Part shown: piece by piece, positions 22,901 to 64,000 of the stretch | Layout of the letters: every line of letters starts with the position of its first letter | How positions within the stretch are numbered: position 1 is the stretch's first letter | From: Phalacrocorax aristotelis | Lineage: Eukaryota; Chordata; Aves; Suliformes; Phalacrocoracidae | Assembly: GCF_949628215.1 (NCBI RefSeq) | Contig: NC_134282.1 | Coordinates: forward strand, 20,688,723 to 20,752,722 | Direction: 5' to 3' | Length of the DNA: 64,000 nucleotides | Notes under the pieces: generated by a model | What the model was told of the DNA's origin: nothing | The model's input: the letters and a program-made list of their open reading frames with translations, nothing else | Database searches by the model: none | Made by a program: the position numbers and the translations under genes

Positions 22901-24560
22901 TCAGACTGCAAATTCAGCTTCTAATAATAAAGTTAGAACTAGCGATACACTTATGCTAGTGTGTTGCTATAAGCTCACAGAGTAAAATAAAGCTACTTGA
23001 TATGAGATTTGAGATCATTTGGTAGGAAAGTAACTTTATTTTTTTCTTGAGCATGCCGTGCCAGACTGAACAGCAACTAAGAGTGAGTCAGCACTTTTCC
23101 CACTTTTAGATAAAAATGTGCATTAGTACAATTTACATGAAGAGAAGGCAAGAGGCTGGTGGCCCAGGGCTGCCATAAGCATAAGACCAGTATTGGAGGA
23201 AGCAAAAAAGCAGCTAATCTAGAATTTAATCTAGAGCAACCCATAGAAATTGATACAATAAAAATTGTTGTTCTTTTCTTTCTTGAAAGAAATGCCAGTT
23301 CCTCAAAAACAGTTTGTGGGGAAAGTGTTGGTTTCTGAAAACAGCACTAAATTTGTTGAAAAGTACTCTTGTAACATTTTCAAAATGAAAAACTCTGTCT
23401 TTCAGTACAAATTTACTCTTTACTTGAGTTTTGCAAACTGTTTTTACAAGATTAAAAACTAAAACTTTTCAAAAGACTTAATCTTAACTGTCACAGAATA
23501 GAAAAAGAACCCCATATTAACAGAAGAGGTTGTCCTCTTTTGGCAAAGGAAGTACTTAGGAGGAGAAATAAGACTGAAATTATATTGCAACAACGTGGAA
23601 GCCATATTCTTCACATTAACAAATGTCAATCTTTCCCTTCTCATCTAATCTTTTTTTCATCTTGCATTTTGACTATACTGTAATTTTGAAGAGGGCAAGT
23701 TTGTATTTCATAGTCATGTCACAATCATTGTTTATTGCGTTGCTGTTATATAACACCTTCTCTAGGCGTATATACTTAATTTCAATCAGGAGATTAAAAA
23801 AATATGTTGCGTATGAGCATGCATAGTTCCAATGGGAAGTAGTTGTAACAGACACAGAGACAAAACTGAGGAAATTACTCTTACAGGAGGTAAACTAGCT
23901 CAGAGGAGGTATGTTGCTTCTGTGCCCTGAGGGCATGTGCTGCATAGAGGCACCTGTAGGAAAACAGTAATGATAGAGGGAAGGGGGGCTGGATGCAAAA
24001 CATACATCACAAGATGCCCTGGTATTCAGAGTCCAGTTTAAGAGTCACCTAAAAGAAATCCTCTTCCTGGCTCTGCCACATACTTCCTCTGGGGGATCTT
24101 GAGCAAGGCATGTTTCGACCCACATTTCAATTTCATCCACTAACTTTTCAGTTAGTCCCCTGGTGACTCGGCCCTAGATTTCTTCTGGCTGACCAGCCTA
24201 ACTTTCAGAGGCACTACGCTGCTGCTAACTTACCGAATCTGACGTTTTCAAAACATTCCTCCCTTTTACAGCAACTGCCCTTTCCTAAATGACCTATATT
24301 TAGCTCTGGGCTCATATAAGCGTTGCCTCAGGTGGCACCCTCATTTCTCAGGCATGCACTGCGACAAAAACACACAACATCAACACATAAATCCGCCTTG
24401 CATCATGGCGCCCCGTGAGCCTCCGCCGAGGGGTACGCCCGCCGGTGACATGACTCAGAAGGGCAGAATTGACATCCGGGAGACTTCAAAGGGTGAGGAA
24501 CGGCAAAAGGAACAAACTGCCTTTCCTTTTATAGCTGTGTGTACCAGCGTTAATACCACG
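16921..24560. other. Intergenic region, right part
   Basis: AT-rich sequence with no recognised gene, RNA gene or large repeat. A short GGACGGGAC-type tract occurs at 21509-21529. Poly(A/T) and A/C-rich simple tracts are scattered (for example 20670-20703). Short open frames have no identifiable domains. Confidence 0.6.
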
Positions 24561-24884
24561 TGGCCAAGGCACGGGGTAGGCGACGTCGGTCTGGGGACAG
24601 GCCTAGGGCCATGCCCAGTCCCCCACAGGCCGGCGGGGCTGCAGCAGCGCCCGAGCCACGCTCAGTGCTGCGGGGGCCTCTCACGCTGCCCTGCGCTGGG
24701 GCCCTAACGAAACACCTGCCGCAAGCCCAAGAAGCGGGACATCGGCGGGGCGGCGGACGCCGCCTACAAGCCCGCGAGTGAGGTGAAGCGAGGCGAGCCG
24801 TGCCCCGCCCCCGTACCGCCCCACCGCCCCTGAGGGGACGCACCGCCCACCCGCCTCGGCTCCGCCCCGCGGCGTCGCCGTGCG

Positions 24885-24889
24885 CCAAT
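24885..24889 (+). promoter_or_regulatory. CCAAT box (NF-Y type)
   Basis: GCCAATCAGC matches the NF-Y consensus well. It lies about 90 bp upstream of the GC boxes and about 130 bp upstream of the TCTCGCGAGA element, a usual spacing in TATA-less promoters. Confidence 0.65.
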
Positions 24890-24970
24890 CAGCGGCACCC
24901 TGTCCTCCCGCGCGCCTTCCCCGCCCTCCCATCTCCGCCCGCCGCCGCGGTGACGGCTCGGAGCCCCCGC

Positions 24971-24996
24971 GCCCCGCCCCGCCCCGCCCCGCCCGC
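24971..24996 (+). promoter_or_regulatory. Tandem GC boxes (Sp1/KLF type)
   Basis: Four CCCCGCC-type units follow each other with a 5-bp period directly upstream of the CGCG palindrome. They are typical Sp1/KLF-family sites in CpG-island promoters. Confidence 0.7.
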
Positions 24997-25016
24997 TGAG
25001 ACGGGCCGACCGGCCA

Positions 25017-25026
25017 TCTCGCGAGA
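25017..25026. promoter_or_regulatory. CGCG element TCTCGCGAGA (BANP site)
   Basis: A perfect 10-bp palindrome, TCTCGCGAGA. This motif is a known core element of CpG-island promoters of essential genes; it is bound by BANP when unmethylated and was earlier linked to Kaiso. It sits about 550 bp before the CUL3 start codon, just downstream of the GC boxes, where the transcription start is likely. Confidence 0.75.
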
Positions 25027-25247
25027 GCAGCCGAAGCCTCGCAGTAGCGGCGCGGCCGCCCTGCCTGCCCTGCCCTCCCTCCCCTCGCCCCCCGCGGGCG
25101 GCGCCCCGCCCCGCGGCCCTCCCTCCCGCCGCCGCCGCCGCCCCCGCCCGCCGCCGCCGCCGGATCTGTCTCTCGCTGACTGCTGGCTGGGCGGTGGGGA
25201 GGGAAAGGAGAGGAAAGGGGGGGGCGCTCGGCCCTGCGCACTGAGCG

Positions 25248-25283
25248 ATGTTTGTCCGCCATCGCGGCGGAGGAGGAGGGTGA
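25248..25283 (+). CDS. uORF in the CUL3 5' leader (11 codons)
   Basis: ATG at 25248 opens a frame encoding MFVRHRGGGGG and stops at TGA 25281-25283. It is the only ATG I see between 25027 and the CUL3 start codon at 25570. The -3 base is G, a usable Kozak context. It counts only if transcription starts upstream of 25248, which is likely but not shown. It could lower CUL3 translation. Confidence 0.5.
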   Translation: MFVRHRGGGGG

Positions 25284-25455
25284 AGGAAGCGCCGCTGCCG
25301 GAGCGAGGGGCCTGCGCCGCTGCCTCGCCCCTCGCCGCCGCCTGCTCCGCCGCTCGCCTCACCCACCACCTCCCCCCCCCCCCGCCTCGGCCCGGCCCGG
25401 CTCGGCCGGCCCTCCCGCCCTCCGCGCAGCTCCCGGGGGCCGCAGCCAGGAGTGA

Positions 25456-64000
<38,545 letters not shown>

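Noticed and set aside
5000..24500. DOCK10 3' exons, expected upstream of CUL3 from mammalian gene order
   Set aside because: No DOCK-family sequence was recognised on either strand.

Overview
This is vertebrate nuclear DNA, almost certainly from a bird. It has spliced genes with long AT-rich introns, two CpG islands, several CR1-type LINE fragments (the main avian retrotransposon), and two copies of an LTR family that I recognise as common in bird genomes. There are no operons, prokaryotic genes, CRISPR arrays or recognisable tRNA/rRNA genes.

Two protein-coding genes stand head to head. (1) On the minus strand at the left edge (about 0.7-2.9 kb) are the first four coding exons of a soluble guanylate cyclase beta-2-type subunit (GUCY1B2-like). 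They encode the N-terminal haem-binding HNOB domain. The first coding exon contributes only the ATG and sits in a CpG island; intron 4 appears to be a GC-AG intron. The rest of the gene lies to the left of the window. (2) On the plus strand from about 24.8 kb to beyond the right edge is CUL3 (cullin-3, scaffold of BTB-adaptor CRL3 ubiquitin ligases). Exons 1-5 are present (25570-25635, 46117-46314, 53715-53828, 61181-61341, 62645-62759), encoding residues 1-218 of about 768. I see no differences from the human protein as I remember it. Exons 6 onward are outside.

Between the two promoters lie about 22 kb (2.9-24.6 kb) without a recognisable gene. This stretch holds one solo LTR (3877-4458, antisense), some GC-richer patches and one 120-bp exon-like segment on the minus strand (16458-16577) that I cannot assign. 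CUL3 intron 1 (20.5 kb) carries two antisense CR1 fragments, one with recognisable reverse-transcriptase motifs. Intron 2 carries a short sense CR1 tail. Intron 3 carries a sense-oriented solo LTR with a perfect 5-bp target-site duplication and a sense CR1 whose reading frame is still open for 247 codons.

The CUL3 promoter CpG island has a CCAAT box, tandem GC boxes and the palindrome TCTCGCGAGA (BANP/CGCG element), followed by a short uORF, which fits a TATA-less housekeeping promoter. I did not find a wholly new biological system. The most interesting items are the GUCY1B2-CUL3 adjacency with its unusual 5' gene structure, a possible poison exon in CUL3 intron 1, the sense LTR with its own promoter-like and poly(A) signals inside CUL3, and the unassigned exon-like segment at 16.5 kb.
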